Assembly (NCBI GenBank): GCA_963702765.1 | Contig: CAVPEB010000036.1 | Span: 62,001 to 126,000 of the forward strand | Reading direction: 5' to 3' | Source of the DNA: DATMNR01 sp963702765 | Lineage (GTDB): Bacteria > Chloroflexota > Ktedonobacteria > Ktedonobacterales > Ktedonobacteraceae | Length of the DNA: 64,000 nt | Shown here: positions 33,269 through 42,849 of the stretch, piece by piece | How the letters are laid out: each line of letters starts with the position of its first letter | How positions within the stretch are numbered: position 1 is the stretch's first letter | The notes under the pieces: generated by a model | What the model was told of the DNA's origin: nothing | The model's input: only the letters and a program-made list of their open reading frames with translations | Databases searched by the model: none | Position numbers and translations under genes: made by a program

Positions 33269-34202
33269 CTATGCAATTCCCACTGGTATGCGGCGCGAAG
33301 AGTTCCGAGCGATGGGAACAACCATTTCTATGCTGCTTCCTGAAAACCAGGTAGAGCTGGGTGCTGAGGTTGTTCGAACGCTCTTCTCGGAATGGGAGCA
33401 GGCATTAAGTCGATTCCTACCTGAGAGTGAGCTTTCACAACTCAATCAGCACGCAGGAACACCTGTTGCAGTCAGCAATCTTCTCTATGATGTCCTGGCA
33501 ACTGCTCTGACAGCCGCCCAGGCAACCGAGGGAGTGTATGATCCAGCCATGTTGGAACAATTAGAACAGTTAGGTTACGACCGTACTTTCGATGACCTTC
33601 CAATAAACCGATTCGATCTTATAATTCCTGGAGAACCTGGTGGACGATGGCGGGGTATAAAGGTAAACCCGATACATCGTCAGGTGACGCTTCCAGTTGG
33701 TATCAAGCTGGATTTCGGAGGGATTGCAAAAGGCATGGCAGTCGATGCAGCTCTTGAGGAACTGTATCAGAGCGGCATAAGTTCTGCTCTGGTAAATGCA
33801 GGAGGAGACCTCTCAGTCCTGGGGCTTCCGCCTTCTGATGAGCAGTGGTCTGTGGCAGTCCCTGGTCAGAAGCAGTACTGGACAATCCCATTGCATCATG
33901 GCGCTATTGCCACTTCTGGCATCGCTCATCGCCACTGGCTGCAGGGCAATATACTTCGCCACCATATACTCGACCCGCGTACGGGTCTATCAGCCCAGAG
34001 CGACTTATGGTCGGTCACCGTCGTGGCAGACCGTTGTGAACAGGCAGAGGTGGCGGCAAAAATCGCATATATCCTTGGTTCGAAATCTGGAGCCGAATTT
34101 CTGCACAAGCATCACATTGCCGGATTGCTTGTACACGAGAATGGCACGTGGGAAACGGTGGAGCCATGGCCTATAGATCTTATGGAGGAAGTAAGCAAAT
34201 GA
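33216..34202 (+). CDS. apbE: ApbE family FAD:protein FMN transferase
   Basis: The 328-residue protein transfers FMN from FAD to a threonine or serine of a target flavoprotein. Family motifs are FRAMGTTISMLL, LSRFLPESELSQLN, KLDFGGIAKGMAVDAA, SALVNAGGDLSVLG, ATSGIAHRHWL and HHILDPRTG. No signal peptide is seen; the N-terminus is Pro/His rich and probably cytoplasmic. The GTG start at 33216 is supported by GGGAGG 8 nt upstream. It overlaps the ferric-reductase-like gene by 4 bp (ATGA). No classical FMN-binding (NqrC/RnfG type) gene is seen nearby, so its substrate is unknown. Confidence 0.93.
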   Translation: MEQAAHHQHPSPEPPPPNYAIPTGMRREEFRAMGTTISMLLPENQVELGAEVVRTLFSEWEQALSRFLPESELSQLNQHAGTPVAVSNLLYDVLATALTAAQATEGVYDPAMLEQLEQLGYDRTFDDLPINRFDLIIPGEPGGRWRGIKVNPIHRQVTLPVGIKLDFGGIAKGMAVDAALEELYQSGISSALVNAGGDLSVLGLPPSDEQWSVAVPGQKQYWTIPLHHGAIATSGIAHRHWLQGNILRHHILDPRTGLSAQSDLWSVTVVADRCEQAEVAAKIAYILGSKSGAEFLHKHHIAGLLVHENGTWETVEPWPIDLMEEVSK

Positions 34203-34846
34203 ATACTATCTGGCAAAACATCACCTGGGATATCGCCCGGGCAGGTGGATTTACCGCATATATATTACTCACCCTGGCCGTGATTGTTGGCCTGGCATTA
34301 TCAACACAAATCCAATCGCCTAGACGATGGCCGCGATTGCTCAATAGCGAACTACACAATTTTCTGACATTGCTTAGTACAATCTTTCTTGGCGTGCATA
34401 TTCTGGCCACCTGGATTGATCCATTCACAAAGTTCAGTTGGAATGAGATTCTTATACCATTAACAAGTCATTATCGTCCCGAATGGATGGCTTTCGGTAT
34501 TGTGGCGTTGTATCTGGGCATTGCCATTGGCATCAGTACCTGGCTACGTCCTCACATCGGCTACAAGTTGTGGAGACAGTTGCATGTATTGACATTAGGT
34601 GTATTTGCGCTGGCTACTATTCACGGCCTCGGCACTGGCAGTGATACACAGACGCCATGGGCGCTGGGCATCTACCTCGCCAGCACTATTCTAGTAGGAT
34701 TACTCCTTTGCCGGAGGTTGTTTCTTTCGAAACAGAAGAGCAAAAAAACAGCTCAAGCACGTTCCCTCAGCCCTAATCGCAGTGTTAGAGCCACAGAAAT
34801 GAGAATTCCTGAACAAAGGCGAACTGAAGCTGCGCGTCTAAGATAA
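34199..34846 (+). CDS. Ferric-reductase-like transmembrane protein
   Basis: The 215-residue protein has about six hydrophobic segments with paired histidines in membrane helices (SELHNFLTLLSTIFLGVHIL, then QLHVLTLGVFALATIHGLG), the pattern of haem-binding ferric reductase/MsrQ-like domains. It would carry electrons across the membrane. A basic, soluble C-terminal tail follows. It overlaps apbE by four bases, which suggests a joint redox role, with the flavin attached by ApbE to a partner that meets this cytochrome. Confidence 0.85.
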   Translation: MNTIWQNITWDIARAGGFTAYILLTLAVIVGLALSTQIQSPRRWPRLLNSELHNFLTLLSTIFLGVHILATWIDPFTKFSWNEILIPLTSHYRPEWMAFGIVALYLGIAIGISTWLRPHIGYKLWRQLHVLTLGVFALATIHGLGTGSDTQTPWALGIYLASTILVGLLLCRRLFLSKQKSKKTAQARSLSPNRSVRATEMRIPEQRRTEAARLR

Positions 34847-34917
34847 ATGAGGCAACAAACCTGACCTATATAACCAAGTCGCTATGATGTCAGAAAGACT
34901 GGAATGAAGCAGGCACT

Positions 34918-34958
34918 TCAGAAGGAATTGCGCTCAAGGTGAGCGCAATTCCTTCTGA
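34918..34958. terminator. Bidirectional hairpin between convergent genes
   Basis: A perfect 19-bp stem (34918-34936 with 34940-34958) closes on three bases between the ferric-reductase-like gene and the flippase-like gene, which converge here. It can end transcription on both strands. Confidence 0.8.
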
Positions 34959-34967
34959 CAAATCGTG

Positions 34968-36572
34968 TTAAGTTTTTGCAACTACGCCCCTGGCTTTTGA
35001 AGGATCAAGGCCATCTTCTCCGCCTGTTTGCACTTTCATAGCACCAGTTATGGTCAAGCCAAGGGCACTCAGGCATATAAGGCCAGTTGTACACATGAGC
35101 AGAGCAGCCCAGGGATGAGAGAAGAAGAACATGGCTGTGACCTGGGTCTTATTAATACCTAGTAGTCCTGTGAATACAAGTACACCTACTACTTCGTTAC
35201 TACCAACCTGACCAGGAGGGGTTGGCAAGATGTAAAACATGTTATACACCGAATAGCCAAAGAGTGCCACGCCAAAGGAGATATGGTATCCGATTGTCCA
35301 GAAGGCTAGCATAGCAAAGAGAGCATCAAAGCACACGGCTACGAGAGTAAGTATGATTGCCGGAATAAATATTCTGGGTTGGCTCGCACCTGCTAACAAA
35401 GAGTCCACAAAGCCCGTAGCGAAGCCCTCAACCTTACCTCCGATCGATTTTGGAAGAAACCCTGTCATCTTTTGGAGGAAGGCAATAGCAGAATCGCGCT
35501 TCCAGGCTGAAAGTACGACAAAAAACAGAAGGCTGATAAGGATACCACTCACGAACCAGAGTACCAACCAGAGCTTGATATCCATATGCACTCCCAGTAA
35601 GGGCACGAGAGCCATGATGAACAACGCTGGCATTAAGTCCAAAGCTTTGTCCATAGCTACTGTAGGGAGTGACTTACTGACCGGTATATCGCAATTGCGT
35701 TTGAGCATAAAGCATTTTGCAACTTCACCACCACGTATTGGTAGCAGGAAATTGAGGAATACACCTACCTGGTAGAGCGCAATAGCTTGAAACGTACTGA
35801 CCTTGCCGACAGGATTCAAGAATAATTTCCAGCGTACACCACGGATGGACCATGCCATAAGAAAGCATACACCGGCAAGAAGAGCCAGAAGTATACCCTG
35901 TGGAGTTGCCAGATTCGTGCGCAATATAGCAATAGTTGCAGGCAGATTTACGAATCGCGCTACGAGAAACAGTAAGCCAACTCCAATCAGCAGACCTAAC
36001 ACCACCTTAACTGTCGGGCTGTTGAGGAGAGCTTTCCAGGCCGGTTGTTTTGGCTGTACCACAGGTACAGTTATTGGCACACCCAACGAAGCAAGCGGCA
36101 TAGTCTTTCCGAACGGTTCGCGTCCGTACAAGTTAATTACTGGTAGCACCCCTGTCTGTTGAATACCATAAGGCCAATAACCATCTTCATCTCCCAGACT
36201 ATTCCTACCATTGGCACTCTGGGTATTTGCTGAAGCGTCTGGTTTTGGAATACGGATCGCAGGCATCATACCACTTAACTGCATGAGATGCACGGTACTC
36301 TGGTTACTGATATCTTCATCAAACAAATGAACCGATATTCTCCTATGAGTCCCATTTGATGGAGACGCCGCAACAGACTTTTTATGTACTGATACTGCAT
36401 TTTCGAGGGAAACCGTAGGCTGCATGGCAACATCGCCATCTGTATCGCTTTCTCTTGTTGTTCTGTGCGGTACCGGTGTATCTATTTTTCCATTTTTCAT
36501 GCCGACCAAACGAGTTCGAACTGGACGAGGTCGAACTGGAGGTGGCAATGAATCGACATTATCGAATTCCAT
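34968..36572 (-). CDS. Flippase-like membrane protein (lysylphosphatidylglycerol synthase TM/UPF0104 family)
   Basis: The 534-residue protein has a disordered, basic cytoplasmic N-terminus of about 200 residues and a membrane part with eight or so helices. The part starts with the typical VVLGLLIGVGLLFLVARFVN and AWSIRGVRWKLFLNPV, and later shows RGGEVAKCFMLKR and PTPPGQVGSNEV. Such proteins (AglD/GtrA-like neighbours) may move lipid-linked precursors. The ATG at 36572 has GAGG 6 nt upstream. It lies at the end of the surface polysaccharide locus and points the same way as its genes. Confidence 0.85.
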   Translation of the reverse strand: MEFDNVDSLPPPVRPRPVRTRLVGMKNGKIDTPVPHRTTRESDTDGDVAMQPTVSLENAVSVHKKSVAASPSNGTHRRISVHLFDEDISNQSTVHLMQLSGMMPAIRIPKPDASANTQSANGRNSLGDEDGYWPYGIQQTGVLPVINLYGREPFGKTMPLASLGVPITVPVVQPKQPAWKALLNSPTVKVVLGLLIGVGLLFLVARFVNLPATIAILRTNLATPQGILLALLAGVCFLMAWSIRGVRWKLFLNPVGKVSTFQAIALYQVGVFLNFLLPIRGGEVAKCFMLKRNCDIPVSKSLPTVAMDKALDLMPALFIMALVPLLGVHMDIKLWLVLWFVSGILISLLFFVVLSAWKRDSAIAFLQKMTGFLPKSIGGKVEGFATGFVDSLLAGASQPRIFIPAIILTLVAVCFDALFAMLAFWTIGYHISFGVALFGYSVYNMFYILPTPPGQVGSNEVVGVLVFTGLLGINKTQVTAMFFFSHPWAALLMCTTGLICLSALGLTITGAMKVQTGGEDGLDPSKARGVVAKT

Positions 36573-36674
36573 GCATAGCCTCAACTATCAATTTTTGTGT
36601 AATCAATTGAAACGCGCTGCACGAGTTACGCTCCATACATATCAACGCATTACATACATGAAGTTAACGGCTTC

Positions 36675-37658
36675 CTATAAATACCCATGTTTGTGGTACC
36701 AATCGGCTGTATTTTTCATGCCCATCTCTAGCCCCACATTGGGAACAAAGCCTAATTCGGTTTTAGCTTTGCTAATGTCGTAGACTCGACTGCGTGTAAG
36801 GAACTGGACACGGCTACGAGTAAGCGGTGCATTCTCTCCCTTGATGCCTGGTATGATGGAGAAAATGTCCGAAGCTAGATTGGCTAGCCAGAGAGGAATA
36901 CTGCCCTTTGGGAGTTCTCGATCCATGGAGTGCGCGATGGATGTAGACAATTCGCGAATCGTTACTGGATGATCGCCAGCCAGATTATAACTCTGTCCGA
37001 TGGCCTCTGGGCGACGGGCACATAGAAGAAAAGCGGAGGTCATATCATCAATATAAATTGGGTGCAACAGTGCCTTGCCTCCATCAATGACACGGAACAT
37101 GCCTTTTTGAATTGATTTGAAGAAACCAAGTAAATGGAGATCCCCAGGTCCATACACCAGACCTGGGCGAGCAACGCTCACAGGCAGTCCATCTTCTTTA
37201 TACGCCTTCAACGCAAGTAATTCACCCTGTAGTTTAGTAGCCTCGTAGGGATTCGTGGGAGCGAAGGGAGCATCCTCTGCTGCAGGTGTCCTACCCGTTA
37301 CGCCATGTACCCCTGTCGTACTGCAATGCACAATTCGCTGTAATTGCTTTTGCATTTTGCAAGCATTGAGAAGGATTCTCGTACCCTCGACATGCGTAAA
37401 GTGATAGAGTTCTGATGGCACACTTGGATGATAGAGCTTGCCAACGAGATGATAAATGATCGTCGCGCCATTCACAGCTCGTTCAACTTGCTCTACATCA
37501 GTGATTTCACCACGAATGATCGTGACAGCTTCACCAAATTGAGCGCGAGCTTTCTGTTCATCTCGAGCCAATATGCGTACATCCTGCTTTTGTTTTACCA
37601 GTTCAGTCGTTAGCGCCGAGCCTAGAAAGCCAGTCGCTCCTGTTACTAAGATAGTCAT
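36675..37658 (-). CDS. NAD(P)-dependent extended SDR epimerase/dehydratase
   Basis: The 327-residue protein has the Rossmann motif TGATGFLGSAL at the N-terminus, the active-site YxxxK in NPYEATK, and the family YNLAGDHPVTI region that binds the substrate. It belongs to the atypical SDR group related to nucleoside-diphosphate-sugar epimerases and steroid dehydrogenases. The substrate cannot be decided. Its position between a flippase-like gene and a DUF362 gene suggests a sugar or isoprenoid precursor. Confidence 0.9.
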   Translation of the reverse strand: MTILVTGATGFLGSALTTELVKQKQDVRILARDEQKARAQFGEAVTIIRGEITDVEQVERAVNGATIIYHLVGKLYHPSVPSELYHFTHVEGTRILLNACKMQKQLQRIVHCSTTGVHGVTGRTPAAEDAPFAPTNPYEATKLQGELLALKAYKEDGLPVSVARPGLVYGPGDLHLLGFFKSIQKGMFRVIDGGKALLHPIYIDDMTSAFLLCARRPEAIGQSYNLAGDHPVTIRELSTSIAHSMDRELPKGSIPLWLANLASDIFSIIPGIKGENAPLTRSRVQFLTRSRVYDISKAKTELGFVPNVGLEMGMKNTADWYHKHGYL

Positions 37659-37732
37659 ATCATTCCTCCTGACTTTTTAAAAGTAGATGCGGTAGCGTCG
37701 TTGGAGGAATGGATTTAGAAAATGTCATCGTG

Positions 37733-38896
37733 TTATTGCCTCGCTCCTGAATAACCCTTCACGCTGATAGCATTTTCGGGACAAGCTTCGTAACAGAGAA
37801 GGCAACGCTGGCAGGTTCGATAGTCAACTTTCAATGTCTTCAGATCAATCACATTTGGCAAGGGGCACGCTTCTACACAGATACCGCACTTTGTGCAATT
37901 TTCTTCTTTGATCTGCGGGCGCGTGCCAACCAGACCTGTGCCATAGAGGGTAGTGCATAGATGCTTGCCCCGTTCCGCGATCCATGTGTAAGGATAATCG
38001 AGTGGATACATCATCCAGAAGATGAAGCGGTAGAGCGTTTTTTGTTGCGGCAATCGAAACTTCTTGATTACGCCAACATCCTCACCAATCATTTTCCATG
38101 ATGGCTTCCCCATCTGTGCCAGAGCTAACTTCAGATGTGGAATATCACGTGGCTTCACACCTACGATTTGACAGCAGACCAGATCAACCGCCAGGCTGTC
38201 ACGCCCTGCTACCAGCACTTGAAGATCAGCCTTATCACCGTATAGTGGCCCTTCGCCATCCTGTCCAACACTTCCATCTATGATAGTGAGGTCAGGTTTG
38301 ATGCCAAGATTCATATCCACAATGCTCTGGTCGATACCAAAGGTATGCATCGAACGGCGGTCGGGTCGCGGTAAAATGCCCATTGGGTTCTTCATGCCGA
38401 GTGTCATCGTCGACACAACATGTGTTTTGAGAACCGGCAGGTTAATTAAGCGTGCCTCGCTAAGAATACGTGGGATGCGGAAATGGCGCAAGCGCTTTGC
38501 ACCCCTGGGCCGTAATTCAACCCAATCTTGCTCACCACCTTCTGGATCAACACGCACAATGCGAATGCCGTTTTCAGCACAGAATTTTTCGACACCCAAA
38601 ATAGTATAGGTAGCATCTCGGTCAAATTCGGTGCCTGGAGTTTCGCAGAGTACAGGCTCTGCGCCACATGCACGAACTTCTTCCGCAACAGCTTTGAGAA
38701 GCGCAAAACTTGTAGTCGAACCGGTCTCAGCATTCCGCCCGGCAACAAAGTTCGGTTTCAATATTGCTAATTTGGCTCCACGCATGACGGAGTCCATGCC
38801 GCCAATTTGTTCTATGATGCGATGAGCTGCTACTTCAATGCCATCAAAGGTGCGTGTTACAGCTATTGTATCTGTATCCGGTCGCGTTGCTAGCAT
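37733..38896 (-). CDS. DUF362 protein with C-terminal 2[4Fe-4S] ferredoxin domain
   Basis: The 387-residue protein has an N-terminal DUF362 region (about 1-300, with LPVLKTHVVSTMTLGMKNPMG, shown in part) and a ferredoxin domain with CTKCGICVEACP and CQRCLLCYEACP. DUF362 proteins are cytoplasmic iron-sulphur proteins of unknown reaction. The ferredoxin part would bind two [4Fe-4S] clusters. It is 74 bp from the SDR gene on the same strand. Confidence 0.9.
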   Translation of the reverse strand: MLATRPDTDTIAVTRTFDGIEVAAHRIIEQIGGMDSVMRGAKLAILKPNFVAGRNAETGSTTSFALLKAVAEEVRACGAEPVLCETPGTEFDRDATYTILGVEKFCAENGIRIVRVDPEGGEQDWVELRPRGAKRLRHFRIPRILSEARLINLPVLKTHVVSTMTLGMKNPMGILPRPDRRSMHTFGIDQSIVDMNLGIKPDLTIIDGSVGQDGEGPLYGDKADLQVLVAGRDSLAVDLVCCQIVGVKPRDIPHLKLALAQMGKPSWKMIGEDVGVIKKFRLPQQKTLYRFIFWMMYPLDYPYTWIAERGKHLCTTLYGTGLVGTRPQIKEENCTKCGICVEACPLPNVIDLKTLKVDYRTCQRCLLCYEACPENAISVKGYSGARQ

Positions 38897-39039
38897 ATAT
38901 ATTCGTTCCTTTACTTCTATATTTGAATGTTATGTATTCTGTTGATGCTTTGAGTTTCATCTTCCACGAGCGTCGCCACTCTATCCCGTTTTGCCACTTT
39001 ATCAGGCAAGATGAGAAAAGAAACAACACACTTCCGACC

Positions 39040-41460
39040 CTACCCAACCCCAAAATTGTGAGAAGTTATCATACCTGCCGAAGCTTGACCAGCTCCAGAC
39101 GCCGGGTTGGCATAGACATTCGGCGATGGATATTTATGGATAACTTGCCAGACTTGTAACACAATCTGTAAATTCTGATCATCAGCACGGAACTCTGCGC
39201 GTAATACTGATTTGTTTAATGCATCATTGATGATGTCCATGTCTCCCCCTACGGTTTGAATATCGTGCAACATCTCAGAATCAGTTACGATGTAGTCAAT
39301 ACGATCTGGATTGTTATCAAGCGCAAGCTGGTGTAGTTCTGGATCTCCTGCTACGTTCCAATAGACTTCCGCATGAGGATAGGGCGCTCCATCACCAACT
39401 CCCTGGCCACCAGGCACTCGTAAATCCAGGTACATATAGCTATTAATGACGATAAAGGAGTTATGTGGAACATGCTCGCGTATCCATACCAGAGCCTGTT
39501 GTTGGGCCGAAGTGGGATGCTGATACATAATCCCACCCATCGCCCTTGCATCATAAGGAATAAGAACTAGCAGCACCGCTATAATCAAGACTGCACGTAC
39601 AACATCGAAACGCACTAATTTGCCTAACCAGCCCAGAATAATATTTAAGGCAATTGCAACGTTGATAGCAATCAAAGGAATGAGCGGAATGATGTAGAAG
39701 GATAATACCTGTCCACCACGCACGAGCAACATCCAGAAACTGATTGCCAACAAAGAAACAAGCAAATTCCTATCGGGTATTCGCTCTGCATCACGCGCAA
39801 TCAAATTTCTGCGGAATGCTTGATTCGAAGATCTTATAACAGGCAGAGAGAGCGGCACATACAGCAACAAACGCCAACGAGTCAACAAGCCGTACACTAA
39901 ATTAAACAATGGTGCAACTATACTGCACACAACAAAGATTCGATCAAGGCCAACCCATGCTACCCAACTCGCACTAAAACTTCCATTTGTCTGACCGCGT
40001 TGGGCCTGTCCTACAAAGGTATCCAGCATGCTCAAGTGTACATGTGTATCCCAGGGAAGGTGCCACGCGTAGGGAAACAACTCATCTTTCAATACAGCCA
40101 TCAGTACAAAACCTGAACAGACAGCGATTACAATATAGGTGAACGATACAAGGCTGAACTTACGCTGGAAACGAGTTGTATGCAACGCTGCAGCATACAG
40201 CATCACTGGCAAAAAGAGCAACATAATCTCTTTGGAGAGTACGGAGATACCAAATGAAATTGCCGCTAGCACTACAAAAAGCAGACGACTATCACTGATT
40301 GCCAGAAAATAGAGAGAGAGCAGTAACCAGAATGTTGAAACATTATCTAGATAGATCTGGCGTTGGAAGGTTACGCTCAAAGGAGATAGCGAGAAAATGA
40401 TCAAAGCTAACAGGGCGGCGCTACGGCTTCCACTCCAACGGCGCACAATCAGGTAGACGAGCAAGGCACTACCAACTGCATAAAAGAGCATAAAAACGCG
40501 ACCACTGTTGAGCGCATTCCCAAAAGTAAAAGGTCCACCAGTTAGTTGCATCCAGGCAGCAATTTGCATCCAGGCCAAGGGTGGGTGTCCATACCCATAA
40601 GGATATGGCGAAATAAGCCCTTGCGTAATTGCCCATGCATTGGATATGTAGGTTCCTTCATCCAGCTCATAGCGTGGGAAATTAAATATGTTATACGCGT
40701 GAAATACAAATGCAGTTGCGAGGCCCAGAACAACAACTATAGCTTCTAACCACGTTGGCAAGGGTATCGCTCTTGTCTGCTTGGCCGTACTTAATGTTAC
40801 ATTTGGCATCAAGCGAGTTTCACTGTCAGCAATACGCGTCTCTTGATGTGGCATTACTTTTGGCATAACTACCGTATTACCGGTAGGTTTGCGTAAAGGA
40901 TTCTGTTTCTGTCCTGGCCGATATACTGTACGCAGGAAGAAATTGTGGCTGCGATATAAGATGATATTGCCATTCTCAATTTCTTGCGAATTTGCTACGG
41001 TTGTATTGCTTGATCTTGGAGTAACTTCCTGCCTGAGTAGTGGTTGCCTGGCAGGCGCCATTCCTGGCTGTGGTATCTGTCTACCTTGATTGATTTCGCT
41101 ACTCGTTCGAACAGATTGCATTGACTGTGCATTCTGGGGAGAGACGGTCTGAATACTCGGAGCAGGCCTTTGTGTGGGCGTCAGGAAATTATTCAAGGCA
41201 GAAGGGGGTGCCGCCATATTTTGAGAATATTGATTACTCGTTTCGTTATTATCGCTAACCTGACCATAACCCGAGTTTCCGACAGGGGGAATCACCGGAG
41301 GTTTTCCAACAACTTTTCGCCTTATCGACGAAGGCAACGATTGTGGATTTCCCGTGACCTCTGCTCCAGGCCGGGCACCAGTATTTTGCGTTTGCTGCAC
41401 GCCTGATCGTTGTGGTTCTGGCTCTTGCGAACCTGGCGATTGTCTATAGGAAACTGTCAT
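39040..41460 (-). CDS. Family 39 (ArnT/PMT-like) glycosyltransferase
   Basis: The 806-residue protein starts with a Gln/Pro/Ser-rich disordered region of about 230 residues and then has a GT39-type membrane domain of roughly 11 helices. The first outer loop shows the catalytic acidic motif YELDEGTYISNAWA, followed by SPYPYGYGHPPLAW. Such enzymes move sugars from polyprenyl phosphate to lipids or proteins outside the membrane. A small soluble domain follows near residues 640-760. The acceptor is unknown. Together with the GT2 gene upstream it suggests a surface glycan pathway. Confidence 0.9.
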   Translation of the reverse strand: MTVSYRQSPGSQEPEPQRSGVQQTQNTGARPGAEVTGNPQSLPSSIRRKVVGKPPVIPPVGNSGYGQVSDNNETSNQYSQNMAAPPSALNNFLTPTQRPAPSIQTVSPQNAQSMQSVRTSSEINQGRQIPQPGMAPARQPLLRQEVTPRSSNTTVANSQEIENGNIILYRSHNFFLRTVYRPGQKQNPLRKPTGNTVVMPKVMPHQETRIADSETRLMPNVTLSTAKQTRAIPLPTWLEAIVVVLGLATAFVFHAYNIFNFPRYELDEGTYISNAWAITQGLISPYPYGYGHPPLAWMQIAAWMQLTGGPFTFGNALNSGRVFMLFYAVGSALLVYLIVRRWSGSRSAALLALIIFSLSPLSVTFQRQIYLDNVSTFWLLLSLYFLAISDSRLLFVVLAAISFGISVLSKEIMLLFLPVMLYAAALHTTRFQRKFSLVSFTYIVIAVCSGFVLMAVLKDELFPYAWHLPWDTHVHLSMLDTFVGQAQRGQTNGSFSASWVAWVGLDRIFVVCSIVAPLFNLVYGLLTRWRLLLYVPLSLPVIRSSNQAFRRNLIARDAERIPDRNLLVSLLAISFWMLLVRGGQVLSFYIIPLIPLIAINVAIALNIILGWLGKLVRFDVVRAVLIIAVLLVLIPYDARAMGGIMYQHPTSAQQQALVWIREHVPHNSFIVINSYMYLDLRVPGGQGVGDGAPYPHAEVYWNVAGDPELHQLALDNNPDRIDYIVTDSEMLHDIQTVGGDMDIINDALNKSVLRAEFRADDQNLQIVLQVWQVIHKYPSPNVYANPASGAGQASAGMITSHNFGVG

Positions 41461-41495
41461 ATGCCTTTCTTTTATCTCTCCATTGAAACTAGTAT

Positions 41496-42776
41496 TTAAG
41501 CTGCAATTTTACTGCGATGTTGTCCGATATGTGCTGTTTTCTCCCAATTGGTAGAACCCTTGATTGCGCGATACACAGCTCTAAGAGCGGCAATACTGAG
41601 AATCCACTGGTAAGGGAAGAAAGCCAACACGAGTATTATCGATTCACCCCACTTCCACTTACGGTTATGCGCCTTCAAAAACTCGTGTAGCCCTGCAAGA
41701 TCTAAGAAAACACCCAGGACAAAACAGTAGAGTGGTATGAAAGTGAACATGGCAAGCCAGAGTGGAAACTTGACAAAAAAGAACATAATGATTGCAACAG
41801 GTATAAGAATTGCGAATAATGCCTGTACTTCCGGCAAGATGAGTACATAAAAAGCCAATAAACGTTGTGATAGCTTTTCTAGTTTCAACCATTCCAATTT
41901 GACGAGAATTTGTATGAAACCTTGATTCCAGCGAGTGCGCTGTTTGATGAATTGTTCAATGGTATATGGCGTTTCTTCGCGAGTGACATATTCATCCTCA
42001 TAAATAATTCGCAAACGCGCATGTGAGAGACTGAGGCGAATGCCAAGCTCTGCATCTTCAGTCAAACAGGTTTCATCCCAACCACCCAATTGTTCCAGAA
42101 GTTCACGCCGCACGAATACAGTATTGCCACCAAGTGGAGTCATCCCGATCCGCGCAAAAAAGTGCAAGGATGACTTAAACCAGAAGAAATATTCAAGCAC
42201 ATTCAAGAAGCAGAACCACTTGGTATTGTGGTTCATAAGTTGCACGCCACTTTGCACAGCATCTATGTTGTCATTGAGCATTGAAGTATTGATAATATTC
42301 AGGATATCGGGATGTGGCTCATCCTCTGCGTCAAAGATAGTTACTACATCGCCACGTGCTACCTGTAATCCCAGGTTCAAGCCATGTGGCTTGCTGACAG
42401 GATAATCATTATAAATGAGCAATTGCACATTTGGATCGCCAAGTTCGTCGATTTTAGCCTGAGCCTCGGCAATTGTGCCAGGATCATCTTCGCGACAAAT
42501 GGCGATAATTTGCATGAATTCTTTCGGGTAATTGAGATCGTAGACCTTCTGGATTGTCTCGCGGTAGACATCTTCTTCATTCTTGGCAGGCAAGAGAATT
42601 GTAAAGGTAAGGCAAGGGTCACGAAAGACTGTCGGAGCATGGTTGAGCCAGGCATTTTCAGGCTTTTCCCAGATGAACAGGCGTAAACGTATATTAAAAA
42701 TGGCTTGAAATACCATCAGTATGATGATTAGAAAGTAGATCAGTAAAAAGATCTGGCCAATAATGGTTAAAATCAC
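41496..42776 (-). CDS. Family 2 glycosyltransferase (cellulose-synthase-like, processive)
   Basis: The 426-residue protein has one N-terminal membrane helix, a GT-A catalytic domain and three to four C-terminal helices. Motifs of the processive group are present: TILLPAKNEED, the DxD-type FDAEDEPHPD, the catalytic TEDAELG and the QxxRW motif KQRTRWNQG. It polymerises or extends a glycan using a nucleotide sugar and pushes it through the membrane. It precedes the GT39 gene by 35 bp. Confidence 0.92.
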   Translation of the reverse strand: MILTIIGQIFLLIYFLIIILMVFQAIFNIRLRLFIWEKPENAWLNHAPTVFRDPCLTFTILLPAKNEEDVYRETIQKVYDLNYPKEFMQIIAICREDDPGTIAEAQAKIDELGDPNVQLLIYNDYPVSKPHGLNLGLQVARGDVVTIFDAEDEPHPDILNIINTSMLNDNIDAVQSGVQLMNHNTKWFCFLNVLEYFFWFKSSLHFFARIGMTPLGGNTVFVRRELLEQLGGWDETCLTEDAELGIRLSLSHARLRIIYEDEYVTREETPYTIEQFIKQRTRWNQGFIQILVKLEWLKLEKLSQRLLAFYVLILPEVQALFAILIPVAIIMFFFVKFPLWLAMFTFIPLYCFVLGVFLDLAGLHEFLKAHNRKWKWGESIILVLAFFPYQWILSIAALRAVYRAIKGSTNWEKTAHIGQHRSKIAA

Positions 42777-42849
42777 TTGTTACCTCGGTTAGTTTGAAAA
42801 GTAGATAAGATGTGTTCTTGCGTAGAAGCAATGCTCCCCAAGAACTTCT

